Assembly (NCBI GenBank): GCA_030040495.1
Contig: JASHTP010000256.1
Location: 1-23,941, forward strand
Source of the DNA: Alphaproteobacteria bacterium
GTDB lineage: Bacteria > Pseudomonadota > Alphaproteobacteria > ATCC43930 > CGMCC-115725
Reading direction: 5' to 3'
DNA: 23,941 nt
Below are positions 14,222 through 21,477 of this stretch, one piece after another. Made by a program: the position numbers and the translations under genes. The notes below the pieces were generated by a model that was not told where the DNA came from, searched no databases, and saw only the letters and a list, made by a program, of their open reading frames with translations. Positions within the stretch are counted from its first letter, which is position 1. The number at the start of each line of letters is the position of its first letter.

Positions 14222-15346
14222 ATGACCCGCATCGCGAAGATCCGCGCCCGTGCCGTCGCCGTGCCGCTCGCGGCGCCGACCTCGTTCTCGAACCGCTCGG
14301 TGCATGAGCGGCACTACGCGCTGGTCGAGGTCGAGGGCGATGACGGGGTCAAGGGCGTGGGCTTCTGCTATGCCGGCCATGCCGGCGGCACGCTCGTCAC
14401 CAAGGCGGTGCACGGGCTCCTGGCGCGGAAGCTCGTCGGCGAGGACGCGCATCGCGTCGAAGGCCTCTGGCAGGAGATGTATCAGGAGGCGCTGCTCGCC
14501 GGCCGCCTCGGCGCGGTGCTGCGCGCGCTGAGCGCGCTCGACATCGCGCTCTGGGACCGCAACGCGCGCGCCGCCGGATTGCCGCTCTACAAATATCTCG
14601 GCGCCGTCGCCACCGACCGCGTGCCGGCCTATGCCAGCGGCGGCTACTACCTGCCGGGCAAGACGCCGGAGATGCTGGGCGAGGAAGTGGCGGGCTATGT
14701 CCGCCAGGGCTTCGCCGCGGTCAAGATCAAGGTCGGGCGCGGCGACGATCTCGGCCTCGAGCGCGCCCGCATCGACGCGGCGCGCGCCGCCATCGGCGCC
14801 GACGTGCTGCTGATGCTCGACGCCAACAACGCCTGGTCGGACCTGCCGACGGCGCTGCGCTTCATGCGGCTCTACGAGGAGTTCGATCCCTATTGGATCG
14901 AGGAGCCGTTCTCGCCCGACGACATCGACAATCACGCGCGGCTGGCGCGCCTGACGCCGGTGCCGGTGGCGACCGGCGAGATCGAAGGCGGGCGCTGGCG
15001 CTTCAAGGAGCTGCTCGACAAGGAAGCGGCGATGATCCTGCAGACGGATGCCTGCGTCTGCGGCGGCATCAGCGAGTTCCGCCGCATCGCCGCCACGGCG
15101 GCGAGCTACGGCGTGACGCTCTGCCCGCACTGGTTCCACGACGTCCACGCCCATCTCGTCGCGGCGACGCCCAACGCGCGCTATGTCGAGCTCTTCCCCG
15201 ACGACAAGGTGCTCAATTTCCGCCGCCTCGTCGCGCCGCAACTCGCCTTCAGAGGCGGCATGATCGAGCTCACCGACCGGCCGGGCCTGGGCTGCGACTT
15301 CCTCGCCGAGGCGGTCGAGCGCTACGCGGTGGAGCCCTGGGCGTGA
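14222..15346 (+). CDS. Enolase-superfamily enzyme, mandelate racemase/muconate lactonizing type
   Basis: This is a 374-residue (beta/alpha)7-barrel enzyme that would abstract the proton alpha to a carboxylate, acting as an acid-sugar dehydratase, racemase or cycloisomerase. The capping domain is residues 1-130. The barrel shows the KxK motif 'VKIKVG' (Lys168, Lys170), magnesium ligands Asp200 ('LMLDANNAW'), Glu227 or Glu228 ('WIEEPF') and Glu253 ('ATGEIEGG'), and the MR-subgroup Asp276-His303 dyad ('LQTDACVCGG' and 'CPHWFHDVH'), with Glu323 in 'YVELFP'. All catalytic positions are present, so the enzyme should be active. It is the first gene of a four-gene operon; its stop overlaps the GTG of the TPP alpha gene. 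The substrate cannot be assigned from motifs alone. Confidence 0.93.
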   Translation: MTRIAKIRARAVAVPLAAPTSFSNRSVHERHYALVEVEGDDGVKGVGFCYAGHAGGTLVTKAVHGLLARKLVGEDAHRVEGLWQEMYQEALLAGRLGAVLRALSALDIALWDRNARAAGLPLYKYLGAVATDRVPAYASGGYYLPGKTPEMLGEEVAGYVRQGFAAVKIKVGRGDDLGLERARIDAARAAIGADVLLMLDANNAWSDLPTALRFMRLYEEFDPYWIEEPFSPDDIDNHARLARLTPVPVATGEIEGGRWRFKELLDKEAAMILQTDACVCGGISEFRRIAATAASYGVTLCPHWFHDVHAHLVAATPNARYVELFPDDKVLNFRRLVAPQLAFRGGMIELTDRPGLGCDFLAEAVERYAVEPWA

Positions 15347-15882
15347 GCGCGCGCGACGCGGTCGACTGGCCGGCGGACATCCACGCCGCGCTCAAATCGG
15401 CCGAGGTGCGCCAGGTCGCCTACGTGCCCGACGCCGGCCATGCGCGGCTGCTCGCGCTCTGCGCCGCCGATCCCGCGATGCGCATGGTGCCGCTCACCAC
15501 CGAGGAGGAAGGCATCGGGCTCGCCGCCGGCGCCTGGCTCGGCGGCGAGCGCGCGGTGCTGCTGATGCAATCGAGCGGCGTCGGCAATTGCATCAACACG
15601 CTCGGCATGATCGAGGCCTGCCGCTTCCCCTTCCTGACGCTGGTCACCATGCGCGGCGAGTTCGGCGAGTTCAACCCGTGGCAGGTGCCGATGGGCCAGG
15701 CGACGGAGGCCGTGCTCGAAGCCGCCAAGGTCGTCGTCCATCGCGCCGGCGCGCCGGGCGAGGTCGGCGCCGCGGTCGCCGGCGCGGCGCGCCTCGCCTT
15801 CTCCGGCTATCAGGCGGTCGCCGTGCTGCTGTCGCAGCGGCTCATCGGCGCCAAATCCTTCCAGGACCGGGCCGCGCCATGA
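15343..15882 (+). CDS. Thiamine-diphosphate enzyme, N-terminal (PYR-domain) subunit, sulfopyruvate/phosphonopyruvate decarboxylase alpha-like
   Basis: This 179-residue protein consists only of the pyrimidine-binding (PYR) domain of a ThDP enzyme. It carries the cofactor-activating glutamate in 'LTTEEEGIGLAAGAWLGG' (Glu54-56) and the conserved 'LLMQSSGVGNCINTL' segment. Split ThDP enzymes of this size are typified by sulfopyruvate decarboxylase ComD/ComE, and phosphonopyruvate decarboxylases share the architecture. The start is GTG 15343, overlapping the MR stop (GTGA); its stop overlaps the beta gene (ATGA). The likely reaction is decarboxylation of a 2-oxo acid produced by the MR-type enzyme. 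The true substrate is not known, and a sulfonate or phosphonate assignment would need more than this similarity. Confidence 0.9.
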   Translation: MSARDAVDWPADIHAALKSAEVRQVAYVPDAGHARLLALCAADPAMRMVPLTTEEEGIGLAAGAWLGGERAVLLMQSSGVGNCINTLGMIEACRFPFLTLVTMRGEFGEFNPWQVPMGQATEAVLEAAKVVVHRAGAPGEVGAAVAGAARLAFSGYQAVAVLLSQRLIGAKSFQDRAAP

Positions 15883-16475
15883 GCCGCGCCAACACCCTCG
15901 ACCGCCGCGACGTCGCCCGCGCCTTGCTCGCCGAGCGCGGCGAGCTGCTGGTCGTCGCCGGCCTCGGCGCCCCGGCCTGGGACGCCACCGCCGCCGGCGA
16001 CCATCCCCTCACCTTTCCGCTCTGGGGCGCGATGGGGAGCGCGGCGATGGTCGGCCTCGGCCTGGCGCTGGCCCAGCCGGAGCGGCCGGTGCTGGTGCTG
16101 ACCGGCGACGGCGAGCTGCTGATGGGATTGGGCAGCCTCGCCACCATCGGCGTGCAGCGCCCCAGAAATCTCGCGGTGGCGGTGCTCGACAACGAGCATT
16201 ACGGCGAGACCGGCATGCAGGAGACGGCAACCGCGCACGGCGTCGACCTCGCCGCGGTGGCGCGCGGCTGCGGCTTCGCTGAGAGCGAGATGATCCGCGA
16301 CCAGGCCGGCGTCGCGGCGCTCGCCGGCCGGCTCCGCGCGCAACAGGGCCCGCTCTTCGCCCAGGTCAAGGTCGCCGCCGACGCCAAGCCCCTGGTGCTG
16401 CCGCCGCGCGACGGCGGCCTGCTCAAGACGCGCTTCCGCGCGGCGCTGCTCGGCCCCGGGGCGGCGCTCGCATGA
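15879..16475 (+). CDS. Thiamine-diphosphate enzyme, C-terminal (PP-domain) subunit, sulfopyruvate decarboxylase beta-like
   Basis: This 198-residue protein is the diphosphate-binding domain that completes the split enzyme with the upstream alpha subunit. The ThDP/magnesium motif is clear: 'TGDGELLMGLGSL' (Gly76-Asp77-Gly78) ending about 27 residues later at Asp104-Asn105 in 'AVLDNEHYGETG'. The 'FPLWGAMGSAAMVGLGLALA' segment before it is also typical of 2-oxo acid decarboxylases. ATG 15879 overlaps the alpha stop, and its own stop overlaps ATG 16472 of the M20 gene, so stoichiometric co-translation is likely. The active site should form at the alpha-beta interface, with the Glu of alpha facing the diphosphate of beta. 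Confidence 0.92.
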   Translation: MSRANTLDRRDVARALLAERGELLVVAGLGAPAWDATAAGDHPLTFPLWGAMGSAAMVGLGLALAQPERPVLVLTGDGELLMGLGSLATIGVQRPRNLAVAVLDNEHYGETGMQETATAHGVDLAAVARGCGFAESEMIRDQAGVAALAGRLRAQQGPLFAQVKVAADAKPLVLPPRDGGLLKTRFRAALLGPGAALA

Positions 16476-17908
16476 GCGCGGGCCCGGTGATCGATCCGGC
16501 GAAGCTCGCGCGCTTCCTCGATCCCTTCTGGCAGGATGCGATCCTGCCGGTGCTGATCGACTATATCCGCATCCCCAACAAGTCGCCGGCCTTCGACCGC
16601 GACTGGGCGGCGCACGGCCACATGGAGGACGCGGTCAAGCTGCTTGCCGGCTGGGCGCGCGCGCAGCTTGCGGCGTTTCCCGGCGCGACGCTCGCGGTGG
16701 TGCGGCTTTCCGGCCGCACGCCGGTGATCGTGATCGACATCCCCGGCAGCGGCGAGGAAACCGTGCTCCTCTACGGCCATCTCGACAAGCAGCCGGAGAT
16801 GGCGGGCTGGGCCGAAGGGCTCGGCCCCTGGACGCCGGTGCTCAAGGGCGAGAAGCTCTATGGCCGCGGCGGCGCCGATGACGGCTATGCGCTCTTCGCC
16901 GCGCTCGCCGCCCTGCTGGCGCTCCGGGAACAGCAGATCGCGCACGCGCGGGCGGTGATCCTGATCGAGGCGTGCGAGGAATCCGGCAGCTACGATCTTC
17001 CCTACTATGTCGACCATCTGGCGCCGGTGCTGGGCCGGCCCGCGCTCGTCGTCTGTCTCGACAGCGGCTGCGGCAACTACGACCAGCTCTGGCTCACCAC
17101 CTCGCTGCGCGGCCTGGTCTCGGCCAATCTCGGCGTGCGCGTGCTCGAGGAGGGCGTGCATTCCGGCGACGCCTCGGGCGTGGTGCCGTCGAGCTTCCGC
17201 CTGCTGCGGCAGCTGCTGTCGCGGCTCGAGGACGAAGCGACCGGCGCGATCCGTCCGGCAGACCTTCATGCCCAGATCCCGGCCGAGCGCATCGCGCAGG
17301 CGCGGCTCGCCGCCACCGCGCTCGGCCGCGACATCTTCGCCAAATTTCCCTTTGCCGGCGGCACGCGGCCGATGGCGGACGATCTCGTCGAGCTCGTGCT
17401 CAACCGCACCTGGCGGCCGCAGCTGGCGGTGATCGGCATCGACGGGCTGCCGGCGCCGGGCAGCGCCGGCAACGTGCTGCTGCCCTACACCACCGCCAAG
17501 CTCAGCCTGCGCCTGCCGCCGACGCTCGATGCCGCGCGGGCCGGCGCCGAGCTCGCCGCGCTGCTGACCGCGGCGCCGCCCGAGGGTGCGCAAGTGAGCT
17601 GCGAGGTGAAGGACGCCGCCACCGGCTGGAACGCGCCGGCGCTGGCGCCCTGGCTCGAGCGCTCGCTGGCGCGCGCCTCGGCAGCGAGCTTCGGCCGCCC
17701 GCCGGCCTACATGGGCGAAGGCGGCAGCATTCCGTTCATGGCCATGCTCGGCGCCAAGTTCCCGCAGGCGCAGTTCGTCGTCACCGGCGTGCTCGGCCCG
17801 CATTCCAACGCGCACGGCCCCAACGAGTTCCTGCATCTGCCGACGGCGAAGCGCGTCTCGGCGGTGATCGCGCAGGTGCTGGCGGATCACCGCGCGGGGC
17901 CCGCGTAG
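16472..17908 (+). CDS. M20-family metallopeptidase/amidohydrolase
   Basis: This is a di-zinc hydrolase of the M20/carnosinase-like group, 478 residues with no signal peptide, so cytoplasmic. Motifs in order: 'LLYGHLDKQPE' with His103 and the adjacent catalytic Asp105; 'YGRGGADDGYA' with the bridging Asp (136/137); 'IEACEESGSYD' with general base Glu169 and metal ligand Glu170; 'VVCLDSGCG' with Asp197; and 'SNAHGPNEFL' with His448. The inserted dimerisation (lid) domain is about residues 210-380. The long form fits dipeptidases or N-acyl amino acid hydrolases. It is the last gene of the MR-TPP operon (ATGA overlap), so it may release the acid that the MR-type enzyme acts on. The cyclase remnant's homology to its donor begins directly after this stop codon. 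Confidence 0.92.
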   Translation: MSAGPVIDPAKLARFLDPFWQDAILPVLIDYIRIPNKSPAFDRDWAAHGHMEDAVKLLAGWARAQLAAFPGATLAVVRLSGRTPVIVIDIPGSGEETVLLYGHLDKQPEMAGWAEGLGPWTPVLKGEKLYGRGGADDGYALFAALAALLALREQQIAHARAVILIEACEESGSYDLPYYVDHLAPVLGRPALVVCLDSGCGNYDQLWLTTSLRGLVSANLGVRVLEEGVHSGDASGVVPSSFRLLRQLLSRLEDEATGAIRPADLHAQIPAERIAQARLAATALGRDIFAKFPFAGGTRPMADDLVELVLNRTWRPQLAVIGIDGLPAPGSAGNVLLPYTTAKLSLRLPPTLDAARAGAELAALLTAAPPEGAQVSCEVKDAATGWNAPALAPWLERSLARASAASFGRPPAYMGEGGSIPFMAMLGAKFPQAQFVVTGVLGPHSNAHGPNEFLHLPTAKRVSAVIAQVLADHRAGPA

Positions 17909-18252
17909 CGCCGTCACCCCGGCTATCGCGGCGCGAACACCTCTTGCGGCTCGCCGAGGCCGCGCATGGGGTGGCGGCCGAGCGAGACGAAAGGCGCGCC
18001 CGCGGCCTTGGCGAAGCTCTCCGAGAGCAGCACCGGCCGCTGCAGCGTCTTGGTCAGGTCTTCGAGGCGGACGACCAGATTCACCGCCGGGCCGATGGCG
18101 GTGTAGTCGAGCCGGCCGGCGGCGCCGACATTGCCGTAATAGATCTCGCCGAGTTGGAGGCCGATGCCGAAGCGGATGAGCTCCTGGCCGACGATGTCGC
18201 GGCTCTCGTTGGCGACGTCGACGCGCCGCACGATCTCGGCCGCGGCGGCTCG
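17908..18252 (-). pseudogene. Truncated duplicate of the class III cyclase gene (3' end only)
   Basis: Bases 17910-18249 align without gaps to 21465-21804, the 3' end of the intact cyclase gene, with 10 differences in 340 (97% identical). The minus-strand frame ends at TAG (17923-17925) and encodes the equivalent of cyclase residues 318-425, including 'LDYTAIGPAVNLVVRLE' (adenine-site Asp, Asn and Arg). Both metal-binding aspartates and the adenine-site lysine are absent, so no active enzyme can result. Seven of the ten differences change an amino acid and three are silent, as expected for sequence no longer under selection. The homology stops abruptly at 18249, about 20 bp past the stop of the CopD-like gene, and begins directly at the M20 stop codon. 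Confidence 0.88.
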
Positions 18253-18272
18253 AACTCCGCCTCCGGCAGCGC

Positions 18273-18761
18273 TCAAAACAGGCCGCGGCTGCCGGCGACG
18301 ACGGCAAAGATGGCGGCGAGCGCCAAGCCCAGCATGACGCGATGAAGCCAGAGCATCAGCGCCAGCGTCCGCCGCGGCGACGAGGCTGCGCCGCGGTGGA
18401 CCACGTGTCGGAAGACCAGCGGTTCGATGACGAACAGCAGCGCGGCGAACAGCAGCCAGACGCCCACCATGAGATGCATCCACCAGAACGCGCCCTGCTC
18501 GAAGCGATCCCAGAGATTATCGGCGTAGAGCATGTAAAGCCCGCTCAGCAGGACGAGCAGCACCGCGACTCGCGCCTGCGGCGCGAAGCGATGCTCGATC
18601 GCGTCGAATTCCCGGGTCCACTGCTCGGGGGGCTTCTGCCGCATTGCCGGCAAGAGCACCATGGTCACCAGCCAGACGCTGCCGATCCACACGACGACGG
18701 CAAGGACGTGGATGGCGCGCGCCACAGCCTCGCCCTCCGCTAGCAACAGTGCATCCGACAT
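18273..18761 (-). CDS. CopD-like integral membrane protein of unknown function
   Basis: This is a small inner-membrane protein of 162 residues with four predicted membrane segments: about 13-35 ('AIHVLAVVVWIGSVWLVTMV'), 66-82 ('AVLLVLLSGLYMLYADNL'), 90-112 ('FWWMHLMVGVWLLFAALLFV') and 135-158. The histidine-containing first and third helices resemble the CopD/putative copper-resistance and cytochrome-b-like membrane families. That is a general similarity, not a firm assignment. The start is ATG 18761, preceded by AAGGAAGGAG about ten bases upstream on the minus strand; the longer open frame upstream is Arg-rich and unlikely to be coding. Its stop lies some 20 bp from the breakpoint of the cyclase remnant, so the sequence normally downstream of it may have been replaced. 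Confidence 0.8.
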   Translation of the reverse strand: MSDALLLAEGEAVARAIHVLAVVVWIGSVWLVTMVLLPAMRQKPPEQWTREFDAIEHRFAPQARVAVLLVLLSGLYMLYADNLWDRFEQGAFWWMHLMVGVWLLFAALLFVIEPLVFRHVVHRGAASSPRRTLALMLWLHRVMLGLALAAIFAVVAGSRGLF

Positions 18762-18868
18762 GGCCCCCAATCTCCTTCCTTGGCGTGGCCGCGGGCGGCT
18801 CGCAGCCGACCGTCGCTGCCGGCGTCGACCGCCGCGCGCCCCGTGGAGGCACGCGCTGCCGACCGGCG

Positions 18869-19003
18869 CTATGTCGCGACGCTCTCCGCCTCGCCCTCGA
18901 GACGCAACCAGCGCAGCTTCAGCATTCTCTGCCACGGGCGCAGCCCGTCTTCGCACCCCGAAGAGTTCTCGCTGCCGGCGATCCCGGCGAGGTCGTGGAG
19001 CAT
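18869..19003 (-). CDS. Possible small protein of unknown function (44 aa)
   Basis: On the minus strand an ATG at 19003 is preceded by GGAAAGGA with about eight bases of spacing. It opens a 44-codon frame ending in TAG at 18869-18871. The product begins MLHDLAGIAGSENSSG and ends KLRWLRLEGEAESVAT. It has mixed composition, unlike the Arg/Ala-rich shadow frames common here. It lies about 110 bp upstream of the CopD-like gene on the same strand. I recognise no family, and it could equally be chance or the remnant of a larger gene. Confidence 0.22.
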   Translation of the reverse strand: MLHDLAGIAGSENSSGCEDGLRPWQRMLKLRWLRLEGEAESVAT

Positions 19004-19250
19004 GGCGCATGTCCTTTCCAAGAGGTGAAGAAGATTATGTCATGCCAATGCCCCCTTGTCCTTGCGTTGGCGCAAACTGCGAGCACCGAGGCGCCGGCGA
19101 AGCCGGCGGCCGGTCATCCCGTCGATCGCATCGGCGAGCTGTAGTCCCGGAGCCGGCGAGCATGAGCGAACCGGTCGTCCGCCCGAAATTCTCGTGCCGG
19201 CGTGGGGTTCCGGCGGCGATCGGCGCGACGACGGCTTCAGTCCGTTGTCT

Positions 19251-19280
19251 TTGACAGGGTCCGCCGCGGCGGCCTATTCA
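19251..19280 (+). promoter_or_regulatory. Sigma-70-type promoter candidate for the DinB-like gene
   Basis: TTGACA at 19251-19256 is a perfect -35 consensus, rare in such GC-rich DNA. TATTCA at 19275-19280 follows after 18 bp as a weaker -10 box. The start of transcription would be near 19288, giving a leader of about 40 bases before ATG 19328. No operator-like repeat is evident. Confidence 0.45.
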
Positions 19281-19327
19281 CGGCCCGCCACGCGATGGCG
19301 ATTCCGGAGACGGTTCGGAGACGAATC

Positions 19328-19864
19328 ATGATGAATAGACAGAGCGCCCTGATGCTCGCGCATTACAAAGCGTGGGCGGACAAAGTGATCTTCGATGCCG
19401 TCGTCGCGCTCCCGCCCGGCGAGGCCGAGAAGCAACGATCGAGCTTGTTCAAGACCATGATCGGCACGCTCAATCACATCTATGTCGTCGATCTGATCTG
19501 GCGCGCGCATCTCGAGGGGCGGGATCACGGTTTCAAGGCCCGCAACCTTGTGCTGCATCCGGACCTCGGCGAACTCTGGAAGGCACAACGGACGATGAAC
19601 GATTGGCTTTTGGCTTGGAGCGGGGCTCAAAGCGACCGGACGCTCGACGAAGACGTGAGCTTCACCTTCGTATCCGGACGAAGTGCCTCCATGACCCGCG
19701 GCGAGATTTTTCTTCACCTCGTCACGCATGCGGCCTATCACCGCGGCTGGGTCAGCGAAATGTTCTTCGACGTGCCGGCGCGGCCGCCGCAGCCCGATCT
19801 GTCGGTCTTCCTCACCGAGGCGCCGCAGGATTGGCGCGGCGCGGCGATGACGGCTCCGACATGA
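19328..19864 (+). CDS. DinB-like four-helix-bundle protein, putative metal-dependent
   Basis: This is a cytoplasmic protein of the DinB/YfiT superfamily, 178 residues. The family's three metal-binding histidines are visible: His50 ('IGTLNHIYVVD') and the HxxxH pair His134/His138 ('LVTHAAYHRGWV'), on four predicted helices starting 'LMLAHYKAWADKVIFDAV'. Proteins of this fold include mycothiol- or bacillithiol-dependent transferases and many DNA-damage-inducible proteins of unknown function; the biochemical role here is open. I chose ATG 19328 (tandem ATG ATG) because GGAG at 19317-19320 is correctly spaced; the frame is open further upstream. Codon use is less GC-extreme than in the flanking operons, so acquisition by transfer is possible. 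A promoter with consensus TTGACA lies upstream. Confidence 0.85.
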   Translation: MMNRQSALMLAHYKAWADKVIFDAVVALPPGEAEKQRSSLFKTMIGTLNHIYVVDLIWRAHLEGRDHGFKARNLVLHPDLGELWKAQRTMNDWLLAWSGAQSDRTLDEDVSFTFVSGRSASMTRGEIFLHLVTHAAYHRGWVSEMFFDVPARPPQPDLSVFLTEAPQDWRGAAMTAPT

Positions 19865-19979
19865 TGGTCGACGCGGCGCGGGCGGCAGCTCGGCCTCTGC
19901 CGCGCCGCCAGCCATTCGGCGTGCCGGTCCTTGGCACTTCCGGCGGTGCCGATGAACCCTTCCTTGGGATCGGTCGCCG

Positions 19980-20999
19980 TCAGCGCCGGCGCGCGAGCAC
20001 GAGCTTGCGCAGCTCCCACAGCAGCCCGAGGAAGGCGAGCGTCCAGGCGGCCAGCGCAGCCGCGAATACCACCGGCGGCAATGGGTCCAGGAACGGCAGA
20101 TCGAGCGCCGCCGCCATCTGCCGCGTCGCTACGGTGTACATACCCAACGGAAATACCGCTCCCCAGTAAAGCGGATCATAGCGCAGCGGGAAGCGTTGGA
20201 TCAGGTGTCGCCACACGCCGAGCACCAGCAGCATCGGGATCCACCACGTCCCGGTGGCCCAGTAGAACACGGTGAAGCCCTTGAGGAACGGCAGCAGCGA
20301 GCCCAGGAACGGCGCATCCGGCGTGTTCTGCACCAGCCGCGCGCCGGCCAGAGCGGAGATCGCCATCGCCCCCATGTTGATCCAGTAGGGGGGCGTCAGG
20401 TCGCCCGGCGAAAAGGCGAAGAAGCTGTAGCGGTAGAAGATCAGCGAGATGATCCAGATATAGAACATCCCGCCCCAGAGCCACATCGACAGCGCGAAGA
20501 AATTGAGCTCCAGCCGGTGCGGCTGCGGCCAGTCGCGGGCGATCAGCGCCGCCAGAACGGCGATCGACTGGTTGGCGACCACCGCAATCAGCCAGGCGCC
20601 GGTGATGCCTTCCTCGAGCGGCGGCTTGTCGCGCTTGACGGTGAAGGCGGTGAAGATCGTGTAGGTGAGGCCGATCCACAGCGCGATCCCGAGCGCCAGG
20701 AACACGGTCGCCACCGCCAGGCTGCGCGTCATCAGCAGGATCTGCGTGCCGAGGATGCAGGACCCCGCGACCGCAGTGAAGAAGCCGGGGCCGAGCCGAT
20801 GGTCGGTCATGTCGGCGAAGAACAGACGCGGGTAACGGATCGCCCGCGCCACGGTCAGCCCCGCCAGCACCGCGTAGGCGACGAGGTTGAACGCAAACAG
20901 CCCCGTTGCCAGGAGCGCAAGCCCGAGATCCCGCGCCGCGATCGAGACGATCCCGGTCGCCATCACCAGCGCGAAATAGGCGGGCGACAGCTGCTTCAC
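19980..20999 (-). CDS. TDT/SLAC1-family transporter (tellurite-resistance/C4-dicarboxylate transporter family)
   Basis: This is an inner-membrane protein of 339 residues with about ten membrane segments. It begins with the family's 'LSPAYFALVMATGIVSIA' near the N-terminus and has later blocks 'WIISLIFYRYSFFAF', 'PPYWINMGAMAISALAGA' and 'DPLYWGAVFPLGMYTVATRQ'. The TDT group (TehA, Mae1, SSU1, plant SLAC1) includes channels and exporters for malate, sulfite, nitrate and chloride. Its ion here is unknown. I prefer GTG 20999, which directly precedes the conserved region. An in-frame TTG at 21062 would add a basic, Pro-rich tail and would lie inside the predicted promoter. It is convergent with the DinB-like gene, 115 bp away. 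Confidence 0.88.
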   Translation of the reverse strand: MKQLSPAYFALVMATGIVSIAARDLGLALLATGLFAFNLVAYAVLAGLTVARAIRYPRLFFADMTDHRLGPGFFTAVAGSCILGTQILLMTRSLAVATVFLALGIALWIGLTYTIFTAFTVKRDKPPLEEGITGAWLIAVVANQSIAVLAALIARDWPQPHRLELNFFALSMWLWGGMFYIWIISLIFYRYSFFAFSPGDLTPPYWINMGAMAISALAGARLVQNTPDAPFLGSLLPFLKGFTVFYWATGTWWIPMLLVLGVWRHLIQRFPLRYDPLYWGAVFPLGMYTVATRQMAAALDLPFLDPLPPVVFAAALAAWTLAFLGLLWELRKLVLARRR

Positions 21000-21043
21000 C
21001 GGGGATTTCCCAGAGGGACGGCCTCTTGGCCTGTCATGGGGCG

Positions 21044-21073
21044 AGGCTAGCCGCGGTTGCAAGCCTTTGGCAA
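21044..21073 (-). promoter_or_regulatory. Promoter candidate for the TDT transporter gene
   Basis: On the minus strand TTGCCA (21073-21068) matches the -35 consensus at five of six positions. After 18 bp, TAGCCT (21049-21044) is a modest -10 box. Transcription would start near 21037, giving a leader of about 38 bases to GTG 20999. This argues against the TTG at 21062 as the start codon. Confidence 0.33.
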
Positions 21074-21463
21074 CGGCTAGAACCTCGGCCAGTGGACGGA
21101 GACCCGCCTAGGGCTGCGCCGCTTTGCCGCTTCCCGGCACTGGCGGAGAATGGCGCATCCCGCAGGCCCCACCGGCCGCGACATTCGCGCCATGAATGCG
21201 CGTGCTGACGCGGCGGCGATCCGGGCGTGCCTCGGCCCCTTCGTCGATCGCGTCGATGGCGGACGACACCTTGGAATTCCGGTGCAAGGGCGAGTCGCCT
21301 CCGCACGAGCGTGACGCTTCGTGATTTCCCGATCTGAACCTCCAGGACGAGGCGGCGCCAACGAGTGCCGATGTCCAGGTGCGGCAGACATCAGCGACGT
21401 GATTTCGCCGCGGCCTGAGGCCGGCCCCCTCGGGCGCGGCCCAGCCCCGATCCGTCATGCCGG
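21074..21463. other. Gene-poor 390-bp stretch between the TDT transporter and cyclase genes
   Basis: No convincing gene is visible on either strand. The longest frames (about 115 codons, minus strand) are Arg/Ser/Gly-rich and have no family resemblance. A 40-codon plus-strand frame from ATG 21192 lacks a ribosome binding site. The right edge (21464) is where homology with the duplicated cyclase fragment begins. The stretch may contain the 3' trailer of the cyclase transcript and decayed sequence. Confidence 0.55.
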
Positions 21464-21477
21464 CGCCGTCACCCCGG

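Larger units (their letters stand above)
18762..19327. other. Gene-poor 566-bp stretch with only doubtful small ORFs
   Basis: No recognisable gene is visible here. The left part (to about 19000) is ordinary GC-rich sequence that may include the leader of the CopD-like gene. The middle (about 19000-19100) is less GC-rich, with codons such as GAA, TTA and AAG unusual for the neighbours. Two small ORFs have ribosome-binding-like sequences: 18869-19003 on the minus strand (44 codons) and 19037-19144 on the plus strand (35 codons, product starting MSCQCPLVLALAQTA). Neither is recognised. A good -35 box at 19251 marks the promoter of the DinB-like gene. Together with the cyclase remnant next door, the stretch looks like rearranged or decayed sequence. 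Confidence 0.6.

Noticed and set aside
16199..18307. A 702-codon open frame on the minus strand
   Set aside because: It runs antisense to the TPP beta and M20 genes, has low-complexity Arg/Ala composition, and arises from extreme GC content. The real homology in this area is in other frames.
17923..18483. Apparent fusion of a CopD-region N-terminus to a cyclase C-terminus (186 codons)
   Set aside because: The upstream part is an out-of-frame shadow of the CopD-like gene. Only the part from about 18252 down matches the cyclase, so this is a chance open frame through a breakpoint.
19738..20019. A 93-codon minus-strand frame with a protein-like stretch 'DPKEGFIGTAGSAKDRHAEW'
   Set aside because: It overlaps the ends of both the DinB-like and TDT genes, has no ribosome binding site, and matches no family I recognise. 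It might be a remnant but is not supportable as a gene.
20196..21050. A hydrophilic plus-strand frame of 284 codons opposite the TDT transporter
   Set aside because: It is a charged, low-complexity shadow of a membrane protein gene. The minus-strand reading matches TDT/SLAC1 throughout.
17908..21464. A transposon bounded by the two cyclase repeats
   Set aside because: The repeats are coding sequence of a cyclase in direct orientation. No transposase, terminal inverted repeats or target-site duplication are visible.
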